Under the pieces are notes generated by a model that saw only the letters and a program-made list of their open reading frames with translations, was not told where the DNA came from and ran no database searches. Below, in pieces: positions 1 to 9,784 of a stretch of DNA of 60,525 nucleotides. Location: contig JABDEZ010000005.1 of assembly GCA_013286835.1 (NCBI GenBank), positions 1-60,525 on the forward strand, in the 5' to 3' direction. The translations under genes and the position numbers were made by a program. Every line of letters starts with the position of its first letter. The first letter of the stretch is position 1. The DNA comes from Bacteroidota bacterium. GTDB lineage: Bacteria > Bacteroidota > Bacteroidia > Chitinophagales > Chitinophagaceae.

Positions 1-360
1 GCTATAGACAGCAACGCCAATAACAGCACAGAGCCTTCTGATGGATTGACCACATACCCTGCTAATGGTACAGTATATAAGTTTACTCCTAAAAACACAG
101 GTTTAGACAACGTGGGTATTGCTTTAAAAGGTATTGAAGTTTATCCTACATTGGCTGCTGGTACAGTTTATATATTAAACACTGCAGGCAATAATATAAG
201 CTATGATTTGCTATCCATAACCGGTGCAGTTGTAACCAGCAATATCACTTTGGCAAATGGTAAAAATACTATCAACATCAGCACGCTGACGCCGGGTATG
301 TATATCATCAAAGCTGTAGGGCCACATGGCCAGGGTTTATATAAGTTTGTAAAAGAATAA
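1..360 (+). CDS. C-terminal part of a T9SS type A sorting-domain protein (5' truncated by window)
   Basis: The frame is open from base 1 to the TAA at 358-360, so this is the 3' end of a longer gene; the TTG at 46 in the ORF track is not a real start. The last ~75 residues have the layout of a type A Por secretion C-terminal sorting domain: a 'GIEVYPTLAAG' segment where the usual YPNP motif lies, alternating beta strands, 'LANGKNTINIST', and an ending 'GMYIIKAVGPHGQGLYKFVKE' trimmed here to the typical '...KFVKE' close. Such domains direct proteins with a Sec signal through the type IX secretion system to the cell surface. The passenger part lies outside the window, so the function is unknown. 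A 76-bp gap follows before the DUF349 gene. Confidence 0.8.
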   Translation, partial: AIDSNANNSTEPSDGLTTYPANGTVYKFTPKNTGLDNVGIALKGIEVYPTLAAGTVYILNTAGNNISYDLLSITGAVVTSNITLANGKNTINISTLTPGMYIIKAVGPHGQGLYKFVKE

Positions 361-468
361 TGACCAACATTTAATATCGTAGTTCTTAATATTAGTAAAT
401 AATAGTATTACTTTGCATTTGCACAGCATATAAAAATGCTGCTGTTCCTAATTAAAAATTTTGAGGTT

Positions 469-2220
469 ATGGATCAATCAGTCCTTTTGAGCTTAGAGTC
501 ATGGTGGAGTGAAGTTTCTTTTGAAGGTAAAGACAATTTTACCATAGGAGACAACGGAGAAATAATACTGAAGGCATTGCCGGGTGGTAAAGAGCGGGTA
601 GTAGCAACCGTAAGTGCAGAGACCGCCGCTGCTATTTTAAAAACACTTACTGAGAAATTTGCTGAGGCTGAAGCCCGTGCAAAAGAACTGGAAACAGAGT
701 GGGTACAGGCCGACGATAAACTAAAACTGCAAGGCAAAGTAGAGCGTCTTAAAGACTATCTGCAGCATGCGGTAGCAGTGGGCAACTATGGCCCTATTTT
801 CGCGCTGGTGGCAGACTGGGAAAAGACCTTGTATGAACTTAGCGAAGAAAATTATAAAGAACGCCTTCGGGTAATAGAGCAGGCTGAAACGCTTGCCGAT
901 AGTGACAGCTGGAAAGAAACTACGCAGGCTTTTAAAGACCTTGCCGAAAAGTGGAAAACCATGGGCAACATCTCTAAAGCAAAGAGCGATGTACTATGGA
1001 ATAGGATGGAAGCTGCACGTTCCAAATTTTACGATCGTAAGCGTACCAACCATGAGCAGCATGAGCAGGAAATGCTACGCAACCTGGATCTTAAGATGGA
1101 ACTGGTAGAGCTTGCTGAAGGCAGTGCACTATCAGAAAAGTGGAAGGCATCTACCGAAGATTTCCGCCAGTGGATGGAACGCTGGAAAGCTACAGGCCGT
1201 ACCGTTGCAGATAAGAACGAAGAACTATGGCAACGTTTCATAACAGCCAAGAATACTTTTTACGATCGCAAGAAGGTACATTTTGACCAGATACAGGGCG
1301 AGCAGGAACAGAACTATGCACAAAAACTGGCGCTGCTGGAAAGGGCAGAACAGCTAAAGGATAGTACCGAATGGGGAGCCACATCGCAAGCATATGCTAC
1401 ACTTATGGAAGAATGGAAGGCCATAGGCAAGGTGCCGCTTGAAAAAGCAGATGAATTGTGGAACAGGCTTACTGCTGCAAAAGACCAGTTTTTCCAGGCC
1501 AAGAAAAGCCACTTTGGTACCGTGAAGGTGACACAGGACGATAACCTGGCGCAGAAACGTGCTATATTAAAACGTGCAGAAGCATTAAAGAACAGTACCC
1601 GCTGGCGCGAAGCTACCGAGGAGCTGAACGAGCTGATGGACGAATGGAAGAAGATAGGCCCCGTAGCACGCGAACACAGCAATGCCATATGGGAAGAATT
1701 TATACAGGCGCGCAAACACTTCTTTAACCGCAAAGATGCTAACCGCGATGAACGAAAGGTACAGGCTGAAAAGACAGTACACATCCGTAACGAGCAGGTA
1801 CGTGGCTTTGTAACCAAACTACAGGAAGAAATAAGGGAAGAAGAAGAGCGCATCGCCGATTTCAGGAATGATCTTCAAAATGTAACTCCCGGTCGCAAGG
1901 CTGAAGAATTGCGCAAGCACCTCGGCAACCTCATATCCCAGGGCGAAGAAACAATAGCCCGTAAGGTTAAGAAACTGGAGGAAGCTAAACGCGACGCCGC
2001 GCAGCTCGACGCCAAAGAAAAACCTAAGAAGGAAACCGCAACACCTGCAGCACCACAACCTGTAGCAGAAAATACTAATACTGCAACACCTGCGGCAGAA
2101 GAAAACACAGCACCTCAAGTTACTACTGAAACAGACGTGGAAACTCCTGCAAACAATACAGACGTTGAAACCGGAACAGAAAGTACCAATACTTCAGTCG
2201 AAGGCGGCACAGAAGAATAG
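469..2220 (+). CDS. DUF349 domain-containing protein
   Basis: A large, acidic, mostly helical cytosolic protein of about 583 residues with five tandem units of roughly 70-75 residues, each with the DUF349 pattern of conserved tryptophans ('W.....F..L...WK..G', then 'LW.RF..A...FYDRKK'). After about residue 430 a coiled-coil segment ('QEEIREEEERIADF') leads into a low-complexity T/E/P/A tail of about 75 residues. I prefer the ATG at 469 (MDQSVLL) over the track's 436 start, because the extra eleven residues are hydrophobic and unlike the rest. DUF349 proteins are widespread in Bacteroidota and Actinobacteria, and their biochemical role is not settled. A strong terminator follows directly, so the gene is probably monocistronic. 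Confidence 0.85.
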   Translation: MDQSVLLSLESWWSEVSFEGKDNFTIGDNGEIILKALPGGKERVVATVSAETAAAILKTLTEKFAEAEARAKELETEWVQADDKLKLQGKVERLKDYLQHAVAVGNYGPIFALVADWEKTLYELSEENYKERLRVIEQAETLADSDSWKETTQAFKDLAEKWKTMGNISKAKSDVLWNRMEAARSKFYDRKRTNHEQHEQEMLRNLDLKMELVELAEGSALSEKWKASTEDFRQWMERWKATGRTVADKNEELWQRFITAKNTFYDRKKVHFDQIQGEQEQNYAQKLALLERAEQLKDSTEWGATSQAYATLMEEWKAIGKVPLEKADELWNRLTAAKDQFFQAKKSHFGTVKVTQDDNLAQKRAILKRAEALKNSTRWREATEELNELMDEWKKIGPVAREHSNAIWEEFIQARKHFFNRKDANRDERKVQAEKTVHIRNEQVRGFVTKLQEEIREEEERIADFRNDLQNVTPGRKAEELRKHLGNLISQGEETIARKVKKLEEAKRDAAQLDAKEKPKKETATPAAPQPVAENTNTATPAAEENTAPQVTTETDVETPANNTDVETGTESTNTSVEGGTEE

Positions 2221-2242
2221 TACCCTCTTGTAATCATATTGA

Positions 2243-2275
2243 AATAGCCCGGGCCATCGTCCGGGCTATTATTTT
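2243..2275 (+). terminator. Rho-independent terminator after DUF349 gene
   Basis: A perfect 10-bp stem AATAGCCCGG / CCGGGCTATT with an 8-nt loop is followed by ATTTTAA. It lies 22 bp after the DUF349 stop. The A-rich 5' flank means it could also stop the convergent acetyltransferase gene. Confidence 0.85.
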
Positions 2276-2311
2276 AAGTACATTTTAAGTGTAGTAGTGA
2301 TAACACGCCAT

Positions 2312-2860
2312 TTACTTCGTTTCTACGTACATCTGTATTACATCAACATACTCGCCCGATGGTTGTTTGGCTGCTTTGATGTGTCGCCCCTCTTCTATAA
2401 ATCCTAACGACCGGTACAGCTCAATGGCCTTCTGGTTGGTATGAAAAACATTGAGAAATACCTTTTCAATATGCGCATTTCCTTTTGCCCATTCCAATAA
2501 CGTTTCAACAAGCTTCCTGCCTATTCCCATGCCTTGGTAGTTTGGGTGCACACTCACACCAAACTCACCCGTATGCGCAAATTTTTTCTTAGCATGCGCA
2601 GCCAGTGAAAGTAATCCCACAATTACATTATCTGCTTCAGCTATCAATATAATAGAGTCAGGATTTTGAGCAGAACTTCTGATCCATGCTTGCTCTTGCT
2701 CAACAGTCATCGTAAATTCTTCCGGTGTAGTCACTACCTGGTCGGTTGAGGGAAACAGTACTTTAGCAAAATGGATAATGCCTTCCGCATCACTTTCTAT
2801 CGGTTGTCTGATCGTAAATTTTATGCCGCCTTTTGCCTGGTAGTTATTCATTCGTTTCAA
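2312..2860 (-). CDS. GNAT family N-acetyltransferase
   Basis: 182 residues, a typical single-domain GNAT length. The acetyl-CoA pyrophosphate loop (motif A) reads 'NYQGMGIGRKLVETLLEWA', preceded by strand 4 'TGEFGVSVHP' and followed by the motif B region 'VFLNVFHTNQKAIELYRSLGFIEEGR', which is typical of RimI/YhhY-like enzymes. It would transfer acetyl from acetyl-CoA to an amine on a small molecule or protein; the acceptor cannot be deduced. The start may be either the first Met or the Met three residues later (MNNYQAK). It converges with the DUF349 gene. Confidence 0.88.
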   Translation of the reverse strand: MKRMNNYQAKGGIKFTIRQPIESDAEGIIHFAKVLFPSTDQVVTTPEEFTMTVEQEQAWIRSSAQNPDSIILIAEADNVIVGLLSLAAHAKKKFAHTGEFGVSVHPNYQGMGIGRKLVETLLEWAKGNAHIEKVFLNVFHTNQKAIELYRSLGFIEEGRHIKAAKQPSGEYVDVIQMYVETK

Positions 2861-2900
2861 AAATTGTCTATCTAAAACTACAACAAAGCTCCAATCGGTG

Positions 2901-3296
2901 TCAAAGATTAAACGCTAATCCCATCTCCTTACTTTTTCGTGCTATAAGACTGATCTTATGATGGCGGTTATGGTCATGTATTATTCCGCCTATTGCCAAG
3001 CCTCCGCCCACTGCAAAAACTAATATACCAATGCCTGCCACCACTTCCCCCTCAGGGAATAAATTATTTAAGGTGGCTTGTTCATGGGCAGCTTCAACAA
3101 GCCCGCCAACTATCATACCCGCTCCTATCCCAGAAAGAACTATACCCGTCGTATGTGCGCCACACCATTTTTTAGGCTTGTTATTACGAGGAGAAATAAC
3201 CCCATTGTCACTATCGTACTTGTCCTCATAGCTTTGAGCCAAGGCCAGGGAATTGCTGAACAGGAAAATAAACAGTAACAGGATTACAGGTTTCAT
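2901..3296 (-). CDS. Small secreted/membrane protein of unknown function
   Basis: 131 residues with a clear N-terminal signal sequence ('MKPVILLLFIFLFSNSLALAQ') and two glycine-rich hydrophobic stretches ('GIVLSGIGAGMIVGGLVEAA' and 'GIGILVFAVGGGLAIGGII') that look like paired transmembrane or membrane-associated helices, then a His-rich 'HDHNRHHK' segment and a short basic tail. Such glycine-zipper proteins are common orphans in Chitinophagales. I do not recognise a named family. It lies 108 bp downstream of the RND operon with a terminator in between, so it is probably transcribed separately. Confidence 0.7.
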   Translation of the reverse strand: MKPVILLLFIFLFSNSLALAQSYEDKYDSDNGVISPRNNKPKKWCGAHTTGIVLSGIGAGMIVGGLVEAAHEQATLNNLFPEGEVVAGIGILVFAVGGGLAIGGIIHDHNRHHKISLIARKSKEMGLAFNL

Positions 3297-3353
3297 AAGT
3301 TTTGATTTAACATCCTATGAAAATTAATCAATTTTACAGTATCAACTATAAAT

Positions 3354-3382
3354 GAAAATATCCGCACCTGGCGGATATTTTC
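3354..3382 (-). terminator. Terminator of the RND efflux operon
   Basis: A perfect 12-bp inverted repeat GAAAATATCCGC / GCGGATATTTTC with a 5-nt loop lies 23 bp beyond the adaptor gene stop. The stem's own A/T end supplies the U-rich 3' tract in the minus direction. Confidence 0.8.
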
Positions 3383-3404
3383 ACAAAGTTATATTGTTCA
3401 ATGT

Positions 3405-4487
3405 TTATAATTTATCCCCTTCCTTCACCTGGTAACTACCATTAGTTACTATTGCTTCACCTGCATGCAGGCTGCCAAATACTTCTGTGCTGTCAGCATG
3501 TTCATTGCCTTGCGCAACATTCACTAAATGGGCAGCGCCTTCTTGGTTTACAATTATATACTTACGTTCCGTAGTAGTTACAATAGCACTCTTAGGTACT
3601 ACATAGGCATTTGCATTACCGCTTGTAGGTAGGGTTACCTCGGCATACATCCCCGCCTTAAAAATGTTATTAGGGTTCAGCACATCAATTTCTATTGCTT
3701 CAGCGCGGTAGCTATTGCTTAGGCTTTCTGATGAGCGGGATACCTTTCCGTGAAAATCCTGTCCGGGCAGTGCATTCACTTTAAAATGTACTTCATCACC
3801 ATCGTTCACCTGCGCACTATACTGTTCAGGTATATTTACTGCAAGGCGCAGCTTAGATTGTTGTTGTAGTACAAGCATAGGTTTTGCCTCTTGCGCACCA
3901 GGCCCGGCCAGTGCACCTGGGTGTACATTGCGTTCTGTTATTACACCATCAAAAGGTGCAGTTACCGTGAGGTAGCTTTTTATGGTTTCCTGTGCTTTGT
4001 AGTTCGAATATTCACCTTGTGCTGTAGCGCTGTCACCATGCATTTTAGATGCTGCAGCATCCAGGTCGTAAGCTGCAATGGTTCCGGGAGTCTTACTGGT
4101 TTCCAGCAGGCGGTGGTAGCGGTCCTTACTGGTTACATACACAGCTTCAGCCTGTGTATATTTCAGCTTTGCGGCTGCTACTTGTTGCTCTATTTCCGGG
4201 GCTTCAAGTGTTAGCAATACCTGTCCCTTCTTCACTACAGAGCCGCGGTCGACAGTAACCGTTTTTACGAAGCCATTTACTTTGGGGAATATCTGTACAA
4301 ATTCAAATGGCTGCATCACGCCCGGCAATTGCACATTGCTGCTTATCTGCCGCATCTGTAGCTGCATGGTTTTATAAACTTTTGCAGCTGGCGGAGCTTC
4401 TGTTTTTTTATGCTCTTCCTTACCCCCGCATGCAGCGAAAGAAAAGGTAATGGCCAGTGCTATTATTATTTGAGATCTCTTTGTCAT
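3405..4487 (-). CDS. RND efflux periplasmic adaptor (membrane fusion lipoprotein)
   Basis: 360 residues. The N-terminus is a lipoprotein signal with lipobox 'FAAC' (Cys20), so the adaptor is probably anchored by lipid in the inner membrane. It then has the HlyD/AcrA family order: a beta-barrel strand, half of a biotinyl-lipoyl domain ('KVNGFVKTVTVDRGSVVKKGQ'), a helical hairpin (about residues 105-165), the second lipoyl half ('VTAPFDGVITERNVHPGALAG'), the beta-barrel and a membrane-proximal domain. It should bridge the pump and the TolC-like channel encoded upstream. It is the third gene of the operon, 65 bp after the pump, and a strong terminator follows. Substrate unknown. Confidence 0.93.
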   Translation of the reverse strand: MTKRSQIIIALAITFSFAACGGKEEHKKTEAPPAAKVYKTMQLQMRQISSNVQLPGVMQPFEFVQIFPKVNGFVKTVTVDRGSVVKKGQVLLTLEAPEIEQQVAAAKLKYTQAEAVYVTSKDRYHRLLETSKTPGTIAAYDLDAAASKMHGDSATAQGEYSNYKAQETIKSYLTVTAPFDGVITERNVHPGALAGPGAQEAKPMLVLQQQSKLRLAVNIPEQYSAQVNDGDEVHFKVNALPGQDFHGKVSRSSESLSNSYRAEAIEIDVLNPNNIFKAGMYAEVTLPTSGNANAYVVPKSAIVTTTERKYIIVNQEGAAHLVNVAQGNEHADSTEVFGSLHAGEAIVTNGSYQVKEGDKL

Positions 4488-4552
4488 AGTTTTTCTGATT
4501 ATTGAGTTGTATCAAGACAATAAGCCATTGATACCAATGCTCATTATATAGT

Positions 4553-7500
4553 TTATAACTGTTTGGGGTGAATGTCTGTCTTGTTTACTTGTTTGGATAA
4601 ATGCTTTTCCGGCAATAAAGACACCGATTTTAAAGTTGCCTTTTGTTGCAGCCATGTGTAGCATTGTGGCACAATGAATAGTGCTGCAAAAGTAGAGGCA
4701 ATAAGCCCCCCAATGATTGCCCTGCCCAAAGGCGCTGTTTGGTCGCCCGATTCTCCCAGTCCACTGGCCATGGGTATCATACCCACTATCATTGCAAGGC
4801 TGGTCATTAGTATGGGGCGTAGTCTTATTGCAGCGCTCGATATCGCTGCCCTTGCTACATCGTTGTTAAATTCAAACCGCAGCTTTTCTGCATTGGTCAC
4901 TATCAGTATCGCATTAGCCACAGATACACCTACCGACATGATAATACCCATGTACGATTGCAGGTTCAACGTAGAGCCTGTGAGTAACAATAGAGCCAGC
5001 GCGCCAAGTATCACAGCTGGTATAGAAGACAGTACAGCAAGCGATGCCCTGAACGATTGATAGTTGGCCGATAGTAGTAAGAAGATAACAATAATGGCCA
5101 TTAGCAAACCACTTTGCAGGCTGTCAAGTGTTTCCGTAAGCAAGTTCGACATGCCTTTTACATCTACTCTCACTCCCCTTGGTAAAGCACCAAGAGACTT
5201 GATGGCTTTAAGTACTTCATGAGTACCGCTGCCTAGGTCTTTCTTGTATAGGTTGGCGCTTACTGTTATAAATCTTCTTGGGCCACTGCGGTCATATTCT
5301 CCGGGCACAGTATCCATCTCAAAGGTTGCTACATCTTGCAATACAAGCCCCGTTTGCCCCACCTGTAGGGGTATTTCTTTAAGGTCATTTATATTGTTCA
5401 TTATGTATGGCGCTACCTGTGCCTGCACCTGGTAGGTGTATGCATTTTTTGTATCCAGCCACAGATTTTTTTCAGTGTACCTGCTCGACGATGTGAAATC
5501 TGCTACCGACCTTGATACATCCTGCAGCTTCAATCCCATCTGGGCTATTTTGTATCTGTCCAGTACTATTTTTACAGTCGGGTATTTTAAAGGTTGTTCT
5601 ATCTGTACATCCCGCATAAAGGGTACTTTCTTCAGTTCACTAACCAGCTTGTTTGCACAGTTTTCTATGTCCTGCATATCCTTTCCGCCAACCTCTACCT
5701 CTATGGGTGTGGAGGCACCCTGGCTCATTATCTTTTCTGTAAGCTCTATGGGCTCAAAAGAGATTTTTACGTCTGGGAGTTTATCATGCATGGTGTTGCG
5801 AAACAGATCCTGGAACTTATCCTTACCCATTTTAAAATGCTCATCCAGTTGTATTTGTACCGAGGCTTCATGCATGCCGCTGTTAAATACATACAAGTTA
5901 GCTGTGGCATAGTTGGGCGGCATCATACCTACATATGCAGAGCTGATCTCCACATGATTGTCTGTTATGCTGTCCAGCAAATGCAGTACATCGTGCATCA
6001 TTGTCTCAGTTCGTTCCAGTCTGGTTCCATCAGGCATACGCAGTTTTATCTGGTATTGTCCATTATTGGTTTTAGGCAAAAGGTCTTTTCCTATCCACAC
6101 AAAAAAACATCCGGCGAGTCCTAGAACAATAATAAGATAGATGCTTACATTCCGCTTTTTATTCCTGATACTTTTTCTAAGTATCCATTCAAAACGGGTT
6201 TTTAGGTGTTCAAAAAAATTGGCTTTCGCCGGTTCTTTTGCATGCGTACCATTGGTTGTGCTTACAGCATGTTCACCTGTAGTCACGTGGTGCTGGTACA
6301 TACCTTCTTTCAGCAACCAGTTAGATATGATAGGTACAAGGGTTTGCGATAAAAGAAAGGATGCTATCATAGCAAATCCTACGGATAATGATAGGGGTAA
6401 AAACATAGCCCTTGGTACTCCCGTCATCAATCCAGCAGGCACAAATACAGCCAATATACTCAACAGTATAAGTAGTTTGGGTAATGCTATTTCCTCACAT
6501 GCTTCCAGTATAGCCTTTCGTTTGGGCTTACCCATTTCCAGGTGTTGGTGTATGTTTTCTATCGTCACAGTACTTTCATCTACCAATATTCCTATGGCAA
6601 GTGCAAGGCCCCCCAGGGTCATAATGTTTATGGTCTGTCCAAATATCTTGAGCAGAAAAACCGCGCTGAAAATAGCAAGCGGTATAGTGATCACTACTAT
6701 AATGCAACTGCGCCAATCGCGCAAGAAAAGCAGTATCATCAAAGCCGTAAGCACAGCGCCTATAACACCTTCCGAAATAATACTTTTTACGGAATTGATA
6801 ACAAATATGGACTGGTCAAATTCGTAACTGATGTGTACATCCTCTGGCAGCAGGCTTTGCATTTCTGGTATTTTTGCCTTCAGGCTCTTTACCACTTCCC
6901 ACGTCGATGCATCTGGCGTCTTCACTATAGGCATGTAAATAGATCGCTTCCCGTTTACCAATGCATATCCCGTTGTTACGTCCGATGCATCTTCTATTGT
7001 TGCCAGGTCGTGGAGGAATATTGTATTGGTGTTGTCCGATCTTACGGGTATATCTCCAAAGGCCTCTACAGTGCTTTCAAGTGCATTTGTGGTGGCCATG
7101 TAAGTAGTGTTCCCTGCACTTATATTGCCCGATGGTGCAGTTATGTTATTGTGTGTCATCACAGATACTACCTCATCTGGAGTCAGGTTATAGCTTCTTA
7201 GTTTATTCGGATCTATGTTTATAACTATAGTACGCTGGTTGCTGCCTATAGGTGGTGGTGCCGAAAGGCCGGGCACTGTAGAAAATAACGGCCTGATGCG
7301 TGTGGCTGCCATATCATGTATCTCTTCCAGGTTCCTGTCTGGGCTGCTGAATACTAATGTGCCTACAGGTAAAGAAGATGCATCAAAACGTATCACCTGC
7401 GGCGGCAATGCTCCGGGCGGGAAAAATTGCATGGCTCTGTTCAGCTGCACAGCTACCTCGGCAGATGCTTCTGCCATATCGGTACTCTCAAAGAATTGCA

Positions 7501-7780
7501 GTTTTAAAATGCTTATACCTTGTATGTTCTTGCTGCTGATGCTTTTTATACCGCTTACATACAGAAATTGATCTTGCAGTCGGGTAGAGAAAAAACCTTC
7601 CATCTGCTGAGGGGTCATACCTGCATAAGGTTCTATTACATAGATCACTGGCAGGTTAAGTTTCGGGAAAATATCTATCGGTATCGTATTCACAGCCAGG
7701 AATGAACCGAAGAACACAGCTGATATAATTACCAGTATAGTTATCGGTCTTCTTAGGGCTGCTTGTATTAAGCTCTTCAT
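4553..7780 (-). CDS. Efflux RND transporter permease (AcrB/CzcA-like pump)
   Basis: 1075 residues, the normal size for a resistance-nodulation-division pump. It has an N-terminal membrane helix, a first periplasmic porter loop, a block of six helices, a second helix and porter loop starting near 'KKRNVSIYLIIVLGLAGCFF', and a last six-helix block. The proton-relay helix TM4 reads 'GGLALAIGILVDESTVTIEN': the first acidic residue is kept and the second, usually Asp, is Glu. It would export substrate using the proton gradient. The gene starts 5 bp after the TolC gene. A ~45-residue linker ('GEHAVSTTNGTHAKEP') sits between the two halves. Sequence alone does not tell drug from metal export. Confidence 0.95.
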   Translation of the reverse strand: MKSLIQAALRRPITILVIISAVFFGSFLAVNTIPIDIFPKLNLPVIYVIEPYAGMTPQQMEGFFSTRLQDQFLYVSGIKSISSKNIQGISILKLQFFESTDMAEASAEVAVQLNRAMQFFPPGALPPQVIRFDASSLPVGTLVFSSPDRNLEEIHDMAATRIRPLFSTVPGLSAPPPIGSNQRTIVINIDPNKLRSYNLTPDEVVSVMTHNNITAPSGNISAGNTTYMATTNALESTVEAFGDIPVRSDNTNTIFLHDLATIEDASDVTTGYALVNGKRSIYMPIVKTPDASTWEVVKSLKAKIPEMQSLLPEDVHISYEFDQSIFVINSVKSIISEGVIGAVLTALMILLFLRDWRSCIIVVITIPLAIFSAVFLLKIFGQTINIMTLGGLALAIGILVDESTVTIENIHQHLEMGKPKRKAILEACEEIALPKLLILLSILAVFVPAGLMTGVPRAMFLPLSLSVGFAMIASFLLSQTLVPIISNWLLKEGMYQHHVTTGEHAVSTTNGTHAKEPAKANFFEHLKTRFEWILRKSIRNKKRNVSIYLIIVLGLAGCFFVWIGKDLLPKTNNGQYQIKLRMPDGTRLERTETMMHDVLHLLDSITDNHVEISSAYVGMMPPNYATANLYVFNSGMHEASVQIQLDEHFKMGKDKFQDLFRNTMHDKLPDVKISFEPIELTEKIMSQGASTPIEVEVGGKDMQDIENCANKLVSELKKVPFMRDVQIEQPLKYPTVKIVLDRYKIAQMGLKLQDVSRSVADFTSSSRYTEKNLWLDTKNAYTYQVQAQVAPYIMNNINDLKEIPLQVGQTGLVLQDVATFEMDTVPGEYDRSGPRRFITVSANLYKKDLGSGTHEVLKAIKSLGALPRGVRVDVKGMSNLLTETLDSLQSGLLMAIIVIFLLLSANYQSFRASLAVLSSIPAVILGALALLLLTGSTLNLQSYMGIIMSVGVSVANAILIVTNAEKLRFEFNNDVARAAISSAAIRLRPILMTSLAMIVGMIPMASGLGESGDQTAPLGRAIIGGLIASTFAALFIVPQCYTWLQQKATLKSVSLLPEKHLSKQVNKTDIHPKQL

Positions 7781-7785
7781 GAAGA

Positions 7786-9189
7786 TTATTTAAAATTTTG
7801 TAAGAAAGTGTCTAATTGGCCGCTCAGGCCTGCGCGTAGGTAAAGTAGTTGTAGCATATCGTCTTGCGCAAGCACGAGGTCTGTTTCAGATTGGTTCAGC
7901 ACATACAGCGCAGTGGTCACATCGGTAAGCGTGTTTAGTCCTGCACGGTATAATGCAACCTGTTGCCCATACGCCTGTGTAGCAGAGTGCAGTCTCACTG
8001 GCAGTTCTTGCAGCTTCAGCATTGTAGTGTTATAGCCTATACCAGCCTGCTGTAGTAATCTGTTCAGCTCTAATTGTTGATTTTGTAAAGCATGTGCCGC
8101 AGCATCTGTTCTGTAACTGTTCTCTTTCAGCTCATCATGCCGGTGTTTTATATCAAACAAGTTGTAAGAAAGTGAAAGCCCAAGCAGATAATTATACCTG
8201 GTGTTGGCAGTAGCGTTAAGGGCATCAGGTGCGTACATGTCTGTGCTAGATATGCTGGAACCACGTTGCCATCCGGCACCTTCAAAAGCAACGCGAGGCA
8301 GGTATCTGTGTGCTATTACATTGCCTGTAGCTGCCTGTTGTTCGTATTGTTTTTCATACAGGTCCAGCAGCGGGTGGGTACCTGCCACGCTGTCTGCTGG
8401 CTCAAACAGTTTTATTTTATCCAGGAATGCTCCGGTAAAAATGCTGGTGTCTGGTGCCATTCCTGTAGTATCTGTGCCGGTATAACTGTGTAGGTATGCC
8501 TGGTCATATTTATAATCGCCCAGTGCTTGCAGGTAGGCTATGCGTGCTCTGGCATATTCAGCACTGGCGGTAGCACTGTCAACACCCGGTTTCAATCCAC
8601 TGTTTACCGTAGCTTTTATAGCGTTCAGTATAGTTCGGGTACGTTCCACGTTCTGCATTTCTACCTTCATCAACTGGTACTTTTTCAACCAATCCAGGTA
8701 TAGGGTGATCACGCTTTGGGAAAGTAGGTACTTGTCACTTTCCAATCCTGCTTTAGAAGCTGCCAATTGTGCCTTTGCTTCTTTTTGTTGTGCGTTGTAA
8801 TACCCAAATGTGTAGAACTGCCAATCCAGGTAGGATATAGCAATAGTGCCCGACGATAAAGATCCGTTATTGGTTGCACGTATAGATCCGGATGTAGAGG
8901 GTATTACACCCAGTGGGAAGTAAGACCCTGGAAGACTGTTAGATGTACCGGCAGTAGCTTCTCCTATCAGTCGTAATGCTGGTAGTCGGTTTCCGTTTAT
9001 TGTGGTAATGTGTGCCCTAGATGATGCCACTTCAGATTCACGCTGTAGTATTAGCGGGTAATTGGCCAAAGTTTTATTAACGGCATCGTACAGGTTCAGA
9101 GGCTGGCTATTTGCATTGGGTATAGTAGCAAATAGCACCAACCCTGCTAGGATGCACTTTTTTAGGTGCATACTTAGGTATGAATGCAT
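7786..9189 (-). CDS. TolC family outer membrane efflux protein
   Basis: 467 residues with a signal peptide ending near 'NANSQ' and two repeats of the outer membrane efflux protein fold: long alpha-helical segments (for example 'YYNAQQKEAKAQLAASKAGLESDK' region and 'YGQQVALYRAGLNTLTDVTTALYVLNQSE') separated by beta segments. It should form the trimeric outer membrane channel for the pump encoded next. A second in-frame Met at 9171 ('MHLKKCILAGL') gives a more classical signal peptide and may be the true start. First of the three pump genes, and 69 bp downstream of a small secreted protein gene. Confidence 0.93.
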   Translation of the reverse strand: MHSYLSMHLKKCILAGLVLFATIPNANSQPLNLYDAVNKTLANYPLILQRESEVASSRAHITTINGNRLPALRLIGEATAGTSNSLPGSYFPLGVIPSTSGSIRATNNGSLSSGTIAISYLDWQFYTFGYYNAQQKEAKAQLAASKAGLESDKYLLSQSVITLYLDWLKKYQLMKVEMQNVERTRTILNAIKATVNSGLKPGVDSATASAEYARARIAYLQALGDYKYDQAYLHSYTGTDTTGMAPDTSIFTGAFLDKIKLFEPADSVAGTHPLLDLYEKQYEQQAATGNVIAHRYLPRVAFEGAGWQRGSSISSTDMYAPDALNATANTRYNYLLGLSLSYNLFDIKHRHDELKENSYRTDAAAHALQNQQLELNRLLQQAGIGYNTTMLKLQELPVRLHSATQAYGQQVALYRAGLNTLTDVTTALYVLNQSETDLVLAQDDMLQLLYLRAGLSGQLDTFLQNFK

Positions 9190-9258
9190 AAAATTATATG
9201 GTTGGGGCGCAAGCCCGTTAAAAAATCTTAAGAAATATAATAGAGATAACTTAATAAA

Positions 9259-9630
9259 TCAAGCCAGGCAAGCAGGTGGCCCCCGCAGCAGGTCATTGCT
9301 ATTAAGTATAGCACTTATATGCGACCTGTATAAAGAAGAGAAATAATAAATTGTAAAATCAGGTACGCGTGTACTCATCACCCACATCTCAGATTGCACA
9401 GCAGATGACGATGGGTTTACCAGTTTTTTATGAATAAATTGTCTGTGCCGACCTGGATATTTACCCGCCTCATACATTAATCCGAAAGATGCGGGTACAT
9501 GAAGGTTATTATGGACAAAATATTGGACGTGCGGTGCTGGCGGCTGCATAACATCATTGCATGCATGTGCTCCTTGCGAAAAAAGCAAGATAACCATACA
9601 CTGCAATATGAACCAAAACGGCCTGCCCAT
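9259..9630 (-). CDS. Small secreted protein preceding TolC
   Basis: 123 residues with a signal peptide ('WFILQCMVILLFSQGAHA') and no recognisable domain. It ends in 'LLRGPPACLA'. The position directly upstream of tolC on the same strand, with 69 bp between and no terminator, suggests it is the first gene of the efflux operon. The gene at 10471-10845 has the same size and a similar Arg-x-Pro-Pro ending. Function unknown; a periplasmic accessory or sensor of the efflux substrate is only a guess from context. A weak promoter-like TAATTTCG lies upstream. Confidence 0.6.
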   Translation of the reverse strand: MGRPFWFILQCMVILLFSQGAHACNDVMQPPAPHVQYFVHNNLHVPASFGLMYEAGKYPGRHRQFIHKKLVNPSSSAVQSEMWVMSTRVPDFTIYYFSSLYRSHISAILNSNDLLRGPPACLA

Positions 9631-9724
9631 GTTTTTAATAAGAGTATACGAAATTATGCAATAATTATTTATTAAGTGTATTAGTATTTATCTTCAACAA
9701 TTCGTTAACACTAACTAAAAAAAT

Positions 9725-9757
9725 ATACAGAGATATCTTTGCAAGACATCTCTGTAT
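9725..9757 (-). terminator. Terminator after the 9785-10360 gene
   Basis: ATACAGAGAT / ATCTCTGTAT (10 bp) continues after one A.C mismatch into TCTT / AAGA around a TGC loop. On the minus strand it is followed by ATTTTTTTA. It separates the secreted-protein gene from the efflux operon. Confidence 0.8.
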
Positions 9758-9784
9758 GAAAATATTAGTGTAATCCATTAAGAA

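Noticed and set aside
1314-1853. 179-residue minus-strand ORF
   Set aside because: Antisense of the DUF349 repeats; Ser/Cys/Phe-rich shadow.
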